From contig OZ242171.1 in the NCBI GenBank assembly GCA_965205525.1, positions 496,001 through 560,000 on the forward strand: a DNA stretch of 64,000 nucleotides, given 5' to 3'. Source of the DNA: G965205525 sp965205525 (GTDB lineage Bacteria > Pseudomonadota > Gammaproteobacteria > JABABF01). This document shows positions 37,549 through 46,280 of the stretch, piece by piece (positions within the stretch are counted from its first letter, which is position 1; each line of letters starts with the position of its first letter). The notes beneath the pieces were generated by a model that saw only the letters and a program-made list of their open reading frames with translations, made no database searches and had not been told where the DNA came from. Position numbers and translations under genes: made by a program.

Positions 37549-37652
37549 CAGTGGACAATGCTTTTGAATGTCTTGTAAGAATCATTATGTATTGTCAATC
37601 TGTACTTTTGCGGCATGATCCTTTGCTAAATTGTCTTGACGGCTCTTCTCAT
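37540..37652 (-). pseudogene. Remnant 5' end of a second GT23-like glycosyltransferase gene
   Basis: On the minus strand, ATG 37652 opens MRRAVKTI-stop-QRIMPQKYRLTI, aligning with the intact neighbour (MKRAVKAVKKIWRRIIPQKYRLIL). The TGG of the intact gene is TAG here and nine bases are deleted. Later residues HNDSYKTFKSI may match HNYPPDTFKSL of the intact protein after an internal deletion. The preceding gene ends TAA, nine bases before the ATG, exactly as gspN does before the intact copy. The 3' limit is uncertain. Confidence 0.75.
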
Positions 37653-37661
37653 CTTTGAGGA

Positions 37662-38960
37662 TTAATAGAAAAAGGGATCAGTAGAAAATCCCGTCTTTGC
37701 TGGTTGGAAATCATCATCATTGGTCATGATATAGTCAATATCATAACCGTCTGCTTTGCCTTCTGCATAGTGAATCATGTAATTTTTTTTATTTAGGGTT
37801 TTCATGACGTTATGTTTTTTGATAAGAATTCCATTGAGTTTTTTATTACGAAAATAAGAAAGCGATAGACTATTATTAAACCAGTTGCCAGGTCCTGCAA
37901 TGATGTAATTACAATCAGCTAAAAGATGTATATTCTTTACAGACGACATGGTCTCTTGTTTTATTAATTCCGGATGACGTATAAGCATATCAGCATTCAG
38001 AAGATCATAACGTTTTTCATTATCATCATAAATAAAGTCTATTTCTGAATTTTTAGGTAAGAGCTGAATAGCCTCTTCTGAATCGGTCGTTACAAATACC
38101 GTCTTGATGCCAGTTTGATGGACTACTTGCTTAACTATTTCAAGGTACTTTTGAATAGGAATAAAGCGATGCTTTTCAAAATCTTTATTTAATCCCCCTT
38201 GTCGTATGTGAACACCAATAATTGGATTTTTGAACCCTATTTCCTTCCTTTTCTTTTCAATATGAGCCTTATATTCTTGTTTTAGTTTCAAGAAAGAGCC
38301 TAAAATAAGGCCTCTAGTGTAGATTGGGTGTAACGGTAAAGATAACGGGTGAACAGAATTTAAAAGTTCAGGCAATAACGGCGAATTGAAAGTTTGAAAA
38401 AAGCCAGAGTAAACGACTTTTCCTTTTTGGGGCAAGCCATTGAATTTAATTGCTTTCTTGTTATATTTTGGGTGTATATCTTCCAAAGAGTGAATGGATA
38501 TAGGTTCGTAGCAAAAATCATAAACCAATTGACTACTATCATACAATAATGCCCGATTATACAAATAACTATAGGCGAGCCCTTTACTAAGAGGATCTAA
38601 AACAGCGGCTCCAAAACCATAATGGGAGTTCCCAGCATTAACTATAAGGAATTTTGATTCTTGGAAAGGAATTCCAAATTGCAGTAGCTGAAGTTTGTTA
38701 AGTATCATGGAATCCAAGGATTTGAATGTATCCGGTGGATAATTATGTGGCGATATAGTTTTAGATAAAATAAGCCCTGTTTTCTTTGCATATAATTTGA
38801 CTCTAAGATTTAAAATGAGATCTTGGAGGTCTTGGATAAATTCCCTCACTCTGCCAGCCAAAAGAGGAGGGAGGACTCTGATTCTATATAGTATCAATCT
38901 ATACTTTTGCGGTATGATCCTTCGCCAAATTTTCTTGACTGCCTTGACTGCTCTTTTCAT
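37662..38960 (-). CDS. GT23/NodZ-like fucosyltransferase family protein
   Basis: A 432-residue protein without signal or clear membrane helix; the N-terminus is very basic (MKRAVKAVKKIWRR). GVHIRQGG near residue 249, with TVFVTTDSEEA behind it, resembles the GDP-fucose-binding motif of NodZ/FUT8 (HxRRGD). DCNYIIAGPGNWFNNSLSL near 345-365 resembles the second conserved region. It probably modifies a surface glycan; donor and acceptor are not shown. The gene is markedly AT-rich against its surroundings, a sign of transfer. It starts nine bases after gspN and may be transcribed with the gsp operon. Confidence 0.7.
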   Translation of the reverse strand: MKRAVKAVKKIWRRIIPQKYRLILYRIRVLPPLLAGRVREFIQDLQDLILNLRVKLYAKKTGLILSKTISPHNYPPDTFKSLDSMILNKLQLLQFGIPFQESKFLIVNAGNSHYGFGAAVLDPLSKGLAYSYLYNRALLYDSSQLVYDFCYEPISIHSLEDIHPKYNKKAIKFNGLPQKGKVVYSGFFQTFNSPLLPELLNSVHPLSLPLHPIYTRGLILGSFLKLKQEYKAHIEKKRKEIGFKNPIIGVHIRQGGLNKDFEKHRFIPIQKYLEIVKQVVHQTGIKTVFVTTDSEEAIQLLPKNSEIDFIYDDNEKRYDLLNADMLIRHPELIKQETMSSVKNIHLLADCNYIIAGPGNWFNNSLSLSYFRNKKLNGILIKKHNVMKTLNKKNYMIHYAEGKADGYDIDYIMTNDDDFQPAKTGFSTDPFFY

Positions 38961-38969
38961 CTTCAGGAA

Positions 38970-39935
38970 TTATTCCTTTTGTAGATTATCGTTGGGCGAG
39001 GGCTCGGGCGGTACAGCGACAGCAGATGAGGGAGCTCCTGTCCCCGATTCTGTCGCCGCTTCCCCGGAGGCTGTTTCGGGTGTTTGTGACTCCGCTGCCT
39101 GAGATTTGTATGCTTCCGGCGGCTTGAGGCTCTGCGGTCCCGCACTGCCGGGGGGGATTGCCAGGCTCAAGAGAAAGGCGCCGTCCGGCTTCGGCGCGCC
39201 GGCGATATCCCGCAGGCGTTGTCGCAGCAGCGCCCCCGCATCCTGCCGGGGCACAATCCGTCCGCTGGCTCCGGCCGCACCGCCGCCGTACCAGAGCATC
39301 CCTTGCACTTCCAGGGGGCCGCCGAAATCCTCTAGGGCGGCCAGCAGATAGCCCGCTTCATCCCGGGCCAAATCTGCGGCCAGGTTGCCGAAGGCGAGTG
39401 AGCCCCCCCGGATATTCAGCTGGCTGTTCTGCCAGCCGAGGGAGGCATCCACCTCCCGGATCTCTCCGGACCAGCGAAGATGCCTTATCCGCAGACTGAT
39501 CTCCCCCTCGGCATTCATGCCCTTGGGCAGCCAGGGACTGAGGAGAGGAGCCTTGCCGAGCACCAGCGCATCCCGGAGCAGGATGCTGCCATTAATCCCC
39601 GCAATTGCTGTGCCAGAAATTTCCCTGTCCGCCGCCGTCGCTTCCACTTGCAGCTGCACCCGGGCGAGCAGGAGGGCGGCTGGAGACAGCCGCCATTGCA
39701 AGCGTCCCAGGGACAGCCAGTTGCCCCGCACTTGCACCGCTGCCAGCTCTGCGTTTCCTTGCCACAGGGTGCCGCTCACACCTTCCAGGTGAAGGATGGG
39801 TATCTGCTGGCTGAGCCAGCCCGCCGCCAGCCGCGCCGGGGCGGTGACGGCCAGGGACAGGATAAAAATGCCGGCGCCGAGAGAAACTATCAGCGCAGGA
39901 GAGGGGCGGAGCAGGGCGGCGAGATTAAGCTGCAT
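38970..39935 (-). CDS. gspN: Type II secretion system protein N
   Basis: Bitopic inner-membrane protein of the T2SS, needed in some but not all systems. The 321 residues have one N-terminal hydrophobic segment (IVSLGAGIFILSLAVTAPA) and then the GspN pattern HLEGVSGTLWQGNAE and LSLGRLQWRLSP. The C-terminal 60 residues are Pro/Ser/Glu-rich and probably disordered. Last gsp gene, 12 bases after gspM. Confidence 0.88.
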   Translation of the reverse strand: MQLNLAALLRPSPALIVSLGAGIFILSLAVTAPARLAAGWLSQQIPILHLEGVSGTLWQGNAELAAVQVRGNWLSLGRLQWRLSPAALLLARVQLQVEATAADREISGTAIAGINGSILLRDALVLGKAPLLSPWLPKGMNAEGEISLRIRHLRWSGEIREVDASLGWQNSQLNIRGGSLAFGNLAADLARDEAGYLLAALEDFGGPLEVQGMLWYGGGAAGASGRIVPRQDAGALLRQRLRDIAGAPKPDGAFLLSLAIPPGSAGPQSLKPPEAYKSQAAESQTPETASGEAATESGTGAPSSAVAVPPEPSPNDNLQKE

Positions 39936-39947
39936 GGGGAATGGCCT

Positions 39948-40427
39948 TCAATACTGCAAGCGGGCTTGCACATTGACGAGGCCGGCATCCCGGGCCGCGA
40001 TGATGCTGATCTTCTGGATGATGGTATCGCCCTTGTATTCCAGATCGTGAAACCATCGGGCCACACGGCTGAACTCGGTGTTTTTCAGCCATACCTGTAC
40101 GCCGCCATTCTTGCCGGCCTGCAGTCGATCTATGCGTATTCCCCTCGCCCTGGCCGCCGTCTCTGTCGCTTGGGCCAGGTTGCGCTCCTTGCCGGTGTCG
40201 CCCCCCCGGCTCCGCTGCAGCAGCGAGAAGTCTGCAGTCGCCTGCTGCAGCCAGGCGAGATCTGTCGCCAGCCCCCGGTTGGCCGAGACCAGCTCCTGAT
40301 TCTTGGCGGCCAGGGGGGAGAGGACGAAGGCGATGGACAAAAACAGGCTGAGACCGATGGCGGCTGCCACCAGTATCAGCTGCTCTCGGGCGCTACGCTG
40401 CAGAAACCATTTTTGCACTATGTTCAC
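39948..40427 (-). CDS. gspM: Type II secretion system protein M
   Basis: Inner-membrane component of the assembly platform that pairs with GspL. The 159-residue protein has the standard layout: a short cytoplasmic start, one membrane helix (LILVAAAIGLSLFLSIAFVL), a coiled-coil segment and a small ferredoxin-like periplasmic domain at the C-terminus. It overlaps gspL by four bases. Confidence 0.88.
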   Translation of the reverse strand: MNIVQKWFLQRSAREQLILVAAAIGLSLFLSIAFVLSPLAAKNQELVSANRGLATDLAWLQQATADFSLLQRSRGGDTGKERNLAQATETAARARGIRIDRLQAGKNGGVQVWLKNTEFSRVARWFHDLEYKGDTIIQKISIIAARDAGLVNVQARLQY

Positions 40428-41689
40428 AGTGCCTTCGCCCCTTCTGCTTTCCCCTCTTCACCGCCGAGTGAGCAGCTGAGCCTGGCCCGCACCCGTTCGT
40501 TCTTGGAGTTGCTGTTCAGGAGGCGGGAGGAGACGCCTGCCTGCTGCATTGCATCCCGTATTTTTTGGATGTCGGTGAATTCCGGCACATCTATTTCCGT
40601 ACGCATCTGCCCCTTTTCGCTTTCGTAGTTTATTGAAATGAAGCGGGCGAGGGGCACTGTCTGCAAAGCGATGCCGGAACGCACAAAAATTTCGCTAAAG
40701 CGGCTGACCCGGTTTCCAGACTGGCGTCTTCCTTCCAGCTCCTCCTGCAGGCGAGTCCGTGCAGTGTCAATGCTAAGACCCGCCGCATCCGGGAAGACCT
40801 GCTGATAGGTCCGAGAGGCCGCGATGCGTATTCGCCGGTTCTCCTCATTTAAAGTCTGGTGCTTGGCATAGTCAGCCGCTCCTTGCAGCAGCAGGGCACC
40901 GATTACAAAGAGCGCCGCGATGCGCCATTGCAGCCAGATGTCCATCCAGGGTATGCGGCGGCTGAAGTCCCCCTGCATGAGATCTATGACATCGGCATCT
41001 TCCTGCAGAGCACCGATATCCCGGAAGGGCTCTGCGCTCTGCATCGTGCATATTTTCTGCAGTTTTTCTGGCAGGCAGCCGAGGGCGGCGGATTCTTCCG
41101 CCGCCTCCTGCACGGTGATTTGGATGCACTCCGGCAGCAGCAGCTCCGCCAGTTTTTCCAGCAGCAGCGGCCCGGTCTCGCTGTTGCAGACAAAGCCTGT
41201 GCTCCGCGCCGCCGAGACGAGCAGCTGTCCCTCCTCGTAGCTGCACGCCCAGCCCCCGGGAGGTCTCTCCAGCAGCTGCTGCTCCGGCAGACATAGAGCG
41301 GGCTCCAGGCCTGCCCCCTGCAGCTCCTGCAGCCAGCCCTGCAGGAGCTCCCGACTGACAATGGCCAGGTCCAGTGTGTCCGCATCCTGCCGTCCGGCGG
41401 CAAAATGCAGTGTCTCTATGCTGTCGGCTAAGTCTTCTTCCAGCAGGTAAGGTGCACTTTCCTGAATGTGGCGCCGCTCCTTGGAGCTGAACTGTATCTG
41501 CCGCAGCAAGGTGTCCCCGGCGGGGGCAGCCAGCACGAAAGTGCACTTGCCGGCGGCGGCGGCGATCTCCTGGGGTGTATTGCAGGCCGGCGGGTACGCC
41601 GCCCCCGCATCCCCTAAAGAGCGCCAGCGAAACATGCCCGGCTCCCCGGGCATCGGGCGCAGCAGTATGCAGAAATTTTTATCCGACAT
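40424..41689 (-). CDS. gspL: Type II secretion system protein L
   Basis: Links the cytoplasmic ATPase GspE to the inner-membrane platform. In the 421 residues the N-terminal actin-like domain includes HIQESAPYLLEEDLA, the GspE-contact region; a membrane helix (WRIAALFVIGALLLQGAA) lies near residue 260; the C-terminal periplasmic ferredoxin-like domain follows. It starts 21 bases after gspK. Confidence 0.9.
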   Translation of the reverse strand: MSDKNFCILLRPMPGEPGMFRWRSLGDAGAAYPPACNTPQEIAAAAGKCTFVLAAPAGDTLLRQIQFSSKERRHIQESAPYLLEEDLADSIETLHFAAGRQDADTLDLAIVSRELLQGWLQELQGAGLEPALCLPEQQLLERPPGGWACSYEEGQLLVSAARSTGFVCNSETGPLLLEKLAELLLPECIQITVQEAAEESAALGCLPEKLQKICTMQSAEPFRDIGALQEDADVIDLMQGDFSRRIPWMDIWLQWRIAALFVIGALLLQGAADYAKHQTLNEENRRIRIAASRTYQQVFPDAAGLSIDTARTRLQEELEGRRQSGNRVSRFSEIFVRSGIALQTVPLARFISINYESEKGQMRTEIDVPEFTDIQKIRDAMQQAGVSSRLLNSNSKNERVRARLSCSLGGEEGKAEGAKAL

Positions 41690-41710
41690 CGCGCTTTATC
41701 CGCAGCGGAT

Positions 41711-42808
41711 CTACAGGATGTCCGTACTGCGCACGATGGCGATCACTTCGGGCTTGCCGTCTGCAAGAAACTTGCGCTCCAGCACGCTCTGCAGGCGGTC
41801 CTCAATGCCGCCGACCCGGGCCCTGCCTTCAAACAGGAAGATGTTGCTGTGCACGGAAAGTCCCGGCTTATCGCACACGGCGATCCCTCCCACTCTAACA
41901 GAGGCGCAGAAGGAACTTACATGCCTGAAGCCGCATCTGAAGATCTGGTCATCGCCGCCTGAAAGGAATTTTGCAGTGTGATCTTCCCATACGGTGGAAC
42001 GTGCCACCAGAATGTCTTGGATCAGCTCCGGGTTGGTGACAGGCAGCAGATCAAACTGCCCGGTTCCTCCTGGCAGTGCCCGAAGCAGGTTGGTGCTGGC
42101 GCTGTTGACATTGATTTTGCCGGCGCTCCGATGGGGCCAGATAGTGAGGTCCCGCTTGATGCGGTTGTACAGCTTGGGGCTGACACTGGGTATCAGCCGC
42201 AATTCGCTGACGCTGCCCATGGGTCCGTTGGCCGTGCGGTAGTCCAGGCCCGCGGCGGCATAGGCATCATCCTCCATGCCTCCGAGGCCGGTGGGCTCGC
42301 TGTCTTTGTCAACCCAGTCACGGACTGCCTGGGCGATCAGGATCGCATCTTCCGGAGTGATTTCCAGCCCATAGGTCTGCAGAAGCCGTATGAAACGGGC
42401 TTGGTGGATACCAACAGGGAATTCCTGTCCCTCCCGGTAGGGTGCAATTGCCATGGAGTTGATGTTGAAGCGGGCACTGAGGTCCGTAATGCTGAAGGAG
42501 AGAGAGCCCCCGGTGATGGGGAAGGGGGGACGGCTCCGGCTCCAGTTGTCGCAGGAGGCATCAATGTTTTTTCCCTGGCCAGATTTTTTGCTTTCCCAAT
42601 GGTCCTCCATCAGCTCCCGCTGGGCCAGGGCCTCGGCCCCGAGCAGATATAAAAACCCCTGCTCGCCGTGGATGTAGTTGCTCTGGTAGCGGATGTTCAG
42701 CAGGTAGTTGCCGGCGATGCCCGTGCCCAGCCCGGCTACCAGGCCCACCACCAAAAGCGCCACCACCAAGGCGGCGCCTCGCTGAATTTTCCTGGGACCT
42801 GGGTTCAT
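41711..42808 (-). CDS. gspK: Type II secretion minor pseudopilin K
   Basis: Largest minor pseudopilin, at the tip of the pseudopilus with GspI and GspJ. The 365 residues start with a short leader and the class III signal QRG-AALVVALLVVGLVAGLG; the usual Glu5 is absent, as is normal for GspK. Typical segments are LTDLSARFNINSM and GKINVNSASTNLLRALPG. It overlaps gspJ by one base. Confidence 0.92.
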   Translation of the reverse strand: MNPGPRKIQRGAALVVALLVVGLVAGLGTGIAGNYLLNIRYQSNYIHGEQGFLYLLGAEALAQRELMEDHWESKKSGQGKNIDASCDNWSRSRPPFPITGGSLSFSITDLSARFNINSMAIAPYREGQEFPVGIHQARFIRLLQTYGLEITPEDAILIAQAVRDWVDKDSEPTGLGGMEDDAYAAAGLDYRTANGPMGSVSELRLIPSVSPKLYNRIKRDLTIWPHRSAGKINVNSASTNLLRALPGGTGQFDLLPVTNPELIQDILVARSTVWEDHTAKFLSGGDDQIFRCGFRHVSSFCASVRVGGIAVCDKPGLSVHSNIFLFEGRARVGGIEDRLQSVLERKFLADGKPEVIAIVRSTDIL

Positions 42809-43506
42809 CAGGTTTCTCCCTGCTTCTGCTTCAATTTATTCTCCCATTCCCGGATGGTCGGGATATTGGGCCAGAAAGGGGCGATCTGGAACAGACGCCG
42901 GATTCTTCCCCAGTCCTCCAGCTCCAGCACGATTTCCACTGCCGGCGGTCTGTAGGAATCCGGCGAATCTTCCAGCCCAAGCTGCCAGCTGGACTCCCAT
43001 TGCGAGCCGATCTCACGGTCTTCAAAGGAATCTTCTGAAATGATGGGTTTTAGAAAGTTCACCTGCACATCTCTCACGCCCTGCAAAAGGGTGACGAGGC
43101 GGGGGCGGCTTTCGCCGCTGTAGTCCAGGGCGGTCCATAGCTCCCGCTGCAGCTTGCCATCATCTATACGATAGAGTACCCGCTGCAGATTGCTGCGGGC
43201 ACGACCCGCCGGGTTCTCCCAGCCCGAGCGGGTCAGGGCAAAGAGGATTTCTCCGTCGCCGCCGTAAAAGGCGGTGCGGTGCTCGTCGCTGTCGGTGCGA
43301 ATGGAGCGGGGTCGCGTCTGCCTGAGGTCCCGGGACAGGAGCACCATGGCCAGGTTGATCTCCCGCATGCGATCGCTCTGGACCTGGTTGCGCTCGTTGG
43401 CGCTCATAGCCGCATCAAGGCCGCTGAAAGCCATCAGGCCGACTATGGCGGTGATCATCATTGCCAGCAGCAGCTCTATCAGGCTGAAGCCTGCCCGTTT
43501 ATTCAT
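42808..43506 (-). CDS. gspJ: Type II secretion minor pseudopilin J
   Basis: Tip pseudopilin of 232 residues with the prepilin signal NKRAG-FSLIELLLAMMITAI and Glu5 retained. Conserved segments include LSRDLRQTRPRSIRT and RVLYRIDDGKLQRELW. One-base overlaps with gspI and gspK indicate tight coupling. Confidence 0.93.
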   Translation of the reverse strand: MNKRAGFSLIELLLAMMITAIVGLMAFSGLDAAMSANERNQVQSDRMREINLAMVLLSRDLRQTRPRSIRTDSDEHRTAFYGGDGEILFALTRSGWENPAGRARSNLQRVLYRIDDGKLQRELWTALDYSGESRPRLVTLLQGVRDVQVNFLKPIISEDSFEDREIGSQWESSWQLGLEDSPDSYRPPAVEIVLELEDWGRIRRLFQIAPFWPNIPTIREWENKLKQKQGET

Positions 43507-43943
43507 TATGGTGATGGTGACTTCAGATCGGCCTCTGCATCTTCTGCGTAGGCGACGAAGTCGTTGAAAAAGCCCACCAGGGTTGCCAGGTTGCTCTCGC
43601 TTTCGCCGTCTTCACGCCAGACGGAGACCTCGGTGCGGTAGTAGTGGGGCAGGTCGGTGACCTCGGTGTCTAAGTGCCAGCGCCACCGGTAGCCGGCCAT
43701 CTCCACGGTGCCCTCATCCTGGTCCTGAGGCGCCTCGCCGAGCAGCGCATTTTCAATTTGCAGCTCGGTGATCTTATTGCTCGCCACCCAGTTGGCGATG
43801 GTGCGGTTACGCATGTGGGCCGTCCCGTCCAGCTGCACCATCGTGGTGTACAGCAGCGCCGGCAGGGCGATGCCGATGATGGAGACGGCCACTAGCACTT
43901 CAATCAGGGTAAAGCCTTGCTGGTGCGGCCGCAGCCCGCTCAT
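43506..43943 (-). CDS. gspI: Type II secretion minor pseudopilin I
   Basis: Tip pseudopilin of 145 residues with the signal HQQG-FTLIEVLVAVSI. NRTIANWVASNKITELQ is typical of GspI. It overlaps gspH by four bases. Confidence 0.93.
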   Translation of the reverse strand: MSGLRPHQQGFTLIEVLVAVSIIGIALPALLYTTMVQLDGTAHMRNRTIANWVASNKITELQIENALLGEAPQDQDEGTVEMAGYRWRWHLDTEVTDLPHYYRTEVSVWREDGESESNLATLVGFFNDFVAYAEDAEADLKSPSP

Positions 43944-44614
43944 AGATCGTCTCCCCCTTCAATCGTCATCTCTCCGTACAGGTTGCCCTTAAGGCGAACG
44001 GCGGTGACCGGGGAATCAAATTCATCCAGCACCGAAAAAATGAGGGTGAACGGGGTGATCTCGCCGCTGGACAGGAACAGCAGCTGGGGCCAGTGCTCAT
44101 CCTCTTCCTCCTCCTCCTCTTTGCCCCAGGCCAGATCCTCCTCCTCCTGCTCTAGGCTTACCGCATCCTCTTCAGCCTCCAGCTCAACGATCAGGCCCGG
44201 CTGCATCTTGCGGGAGGAGAAGCCGCTGCGATTGTCCACAAAGGGGCGCCAGCTTTCGCTGTTCCGGTGGTAACTCAGCCACTGGTAGCTGTACTGGGAG
44301 AGCCCGTCCGCCGCCGACTCCTCGCTTTTGAATTCAAGCCCCAGCTGTCTCCTAAACAGCACCGCCTCCTCGTGGGCCAGCCGCATCACCCGGTGAAGCT
44401 GTCGCGCCTCTGCCTCGGCATCCGCCTGGGCACTGCGCCCCAGGCCCAGCCCGGCGATAGCGACGACAATGCTGATAATAAAAATGACAACCAAGACCTC
44501 CAGCAGCGAGAACCCGCTGCCAGCGGCAGATCTTCTGCCGTGCCCTGGGACGGGGAAGGGTGCCAGCGTCTCAGTTAGTCTGCCAGTTGCCGAGGTCAGA
44601 GTCTTCTCCTTCAC
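43940..44614 (-). CDS. gspH: Type II secretion minor pseudopilin H with a Glu-rich insert
   Basis: Minor pseudopilin with the signal GSG-FSLLEVLVVIFI and a GspH-like body (RQLHRVMRLAHEEAVLFRRQ). At 224 residues it is longer than most. Residues about 146-174 form a highly acidic stretch, 17 Glu/Asp in 29 including EEEEEEDE, unusual for a pseudopilin. Only a GTG at 44614 gives a start before the signal; it overlaps gspG by 44 bases and gives an unusually long leader of 34 residues, so an undetected later start is possible. Confidence 0.85.
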   Translation of the reverse strand: MKEKTLTSATGRLTETLAPFPVPGHGRRSAAGSGFSLLEVLVVIFIISIVVAIAGLGLGRSAQADAEAEARQLHRVMRLAHEEAVLFRRQLGLEFKSEESAADGLSQYSYQWLSYHRNSESWRPFVDNRSGFSSRKMQPGLIVELEAEEDAVSLEQEEEDLAWGKEEEEEEDEHWPQLLFLSSGEITPFTLIFSVLDEFDSPVTAVRLKGNLYGEMTIEGGDDL

Positions 44615-45005
44615 CGCCGGCAGCGCCGTCGGCCCCTAAGGTCTGGATGTCAAAGGGACCTTTTTGGCCGGGCTTGCGGTAACTGTAATTCCGTCCCCAG
44701 GGATCCTTCGGCAGACGGTCCAGGTAGCCTCCCGCCTTCCAGTTGCGGCCGCCGCCGCCGCTGGGCCTGGAAACCAGAGACTGCAGACCCTGCTCGGTGG
44801 AGGGATAGGAATAGTTGTCCAGCCGGTAGATCTTGAGGGCGGTCTCAATGGTGCGGAAGTCGGCGAACACTTTCTGGGTGCGGGCCTGGGATACGCGCCC
44901 AAACACCTTGGGACCTACGTAACTCATCAGGATGCCGATGATGACCATGACCACCAGGACTTCTAACAGGCTGAAACCGCTTTGGGAAGGCCGAATGCGT
45001 TTCAT
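44571..45005 (-). CDS. gspG: Type II secretion major pseudopilin G
   Basis: Main subunit of the pseudopilus. The 144 residues have the prepilin signal SQSG-FSLLEVLVVMVIIGIL, the YRLDNYSYPSTEQGLQSLV segment and the C-terminal calcium-binding loop LGADGAAGGEGEDSDLGNW, typical of GspG. GAGGAG about ten bases upstream gives a strong ribosome-binding site, as expected for the most abundant component. Confidence 0.96.
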   Translation of the reverse strand: MKRIRPSQSGFSLLEVLVVMVIIGILMSYVGPKVFGRVSQARTQKVFADFRTIETALKIYRLDNYSYPSTEQGLQSLVSRPSGGGGRNWKAGGYLDRLPKDPWGRNYSYRKPGQKGPFDIQTLGADGAAGGEGEDSDLGNWQTN

Positions 45006-45040
45006 GATGATCTCTCCTCGCTTTGCATTGACGACAGGCG

Positions 45041-46264
45041 CTATTGTACCAATTCATTCAGCTCAAACATCGGCAGCAGCACTGCCAGCACGATGGTGAG
45101 CACCATGCCTGCCATGACCAGCACCATTATGGGCTGGAACAGGGACATCAGAGCACTGAGAGTCATTTCCAGCTCCCTCTCCTGGTTGACGGCGGCGCGC
45201 TCTAGCATCTCCTCCAGTTTTCCGCTGGCTTCGCCGCTGGCGACCATCTGCACCATCATCGGCGGGAATTGGTTGCTTTCCTCCAGAGACTTGCGCAGAC
45301 TGCCCCCCTCGCGCACTGTGCTGCTGATGATATCCGCCGTGTCCTGAAGCACCAGGTTGGAGAACACCTCCCGGGAGATATGCAGGGCATCTAGCAGGGG
45401 CACGCCGCTCTGGGTGAGAATGCTGAGCGTGCTGGCAAAGCGCGCCGTTTCCATCCCCCGCACCATCTCGCCGATAAAGGGTGTGCGCAGGAGCAGGCCG
45501 TGGAAGGTTCGCCGCCGCCCCTCCTCCTGCAGCAGCTGGCGTGCCACCAGCACGGCCGCGAATATGCCGAGCAGGCAGTACAGCCCGTAGGCCTGCAGAA
45601 AGTCGCTGATAGCGATCAGCCCCACGGTCAGTCCCGGCAGATCCGCCGACGTGCTTTCAAAAATTGTGACCAGCTTGGGGACCACGATGGTCATCATGGC
45701 GCCTACCACGGCGATCGCTACCAGGATCAGAACGATGGGGTATACCATCGCCGACTTGAGCTTCTGCTGGGACTGCTGGCGGTTTTCTGTGTATTCAGCC
45801 AGGCGTTCCAGCACCGCTCCCAGGAAGCCGGCATGCTCCCCAGCCCGCACCAGGGCACGGTACAGGTTGTTGAATATCTTCGGGTGTTCGCCCATGGCCT
45901 GGGCTAGGGTCAGCCCTTCGTTGATCCGGTTGCGAACTTGCAGCAGGATATCCTTGAGATGGTCCCGGCGGCACTGGCGCGCAGTCGCCTGCAGGGCCTC
46001 GTCCACGGTCAGACCGGATTGCAGCAGCACTGCCAGCTGGCGTGTGATCAGGGACAGGTCATTGATGCTGATCCCCTTCTCAAACAGGGATAGGTGGAGG
46101 AAGGCGCTGAGACCGCCCCCGGGCTTGCTGCCCTCATTTACTTTCAGGGGGCGCAGCCCCTGCTTGCGCAGCAGATCCCGAGCCTGGCGCTCGGAATCCC
46201 CTTCAATAACTCCCTTAACCCGTTTGCCCGTGGTATTCAGGGCTTGGTATGCGTAGGTACCCAT
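45041..46264 (-). CDS. gspF: Type II secretion inner-membrane platform protein F
   Basis: Polytopic platform protein (PilC family) that couples GspE turnover to pseudopilin assembly. The 407 residues contain two repeated GspF domains with signatures LRQLAVLLQSGLTVDEAL and FASTLSILTQSGVPLLDAL, and three or four membrane helices. It lies between gspE and gspG with short gaps. Confidence 0.95.
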   Translation of the reverse strand: MGTYAYQALNTTGKRVKGVIEGDSERQARDLLRKQGLRPLKVNEGSKPGGGLSAFLHLSLFEKGISINDLSLITRQLAVLLQSGLTVDEALQATARQCRRDHLKDILLQVRNRINEGLTLAQAMGEHPKIFNNLYRALVRAGEHAGFLGAVLERLAEYTENRQQSQQKLKSAMVYPIVLILVAIAVVGAMMTIVVPKLVTIFESTSADLPGLTVGLIAISDFLQAYGLYCLLGIFAAVLVARQLLQEEGRRRTFHGLLLRTPFIGEMVRGMETARFASTLSILTQSGVPLLDALHISREVFSNLVLQDTADIISSTVREGGSLRKSLEESNQFPPMMVQMVASGEASGKLEEMLERAAVNQERELEMTLSALMSLFQPIMVLVMAGMVLTIVLAVLLPMFELNELVQ

Positions 46265-46280
46265 TGCGCTCGCTGCCTGC

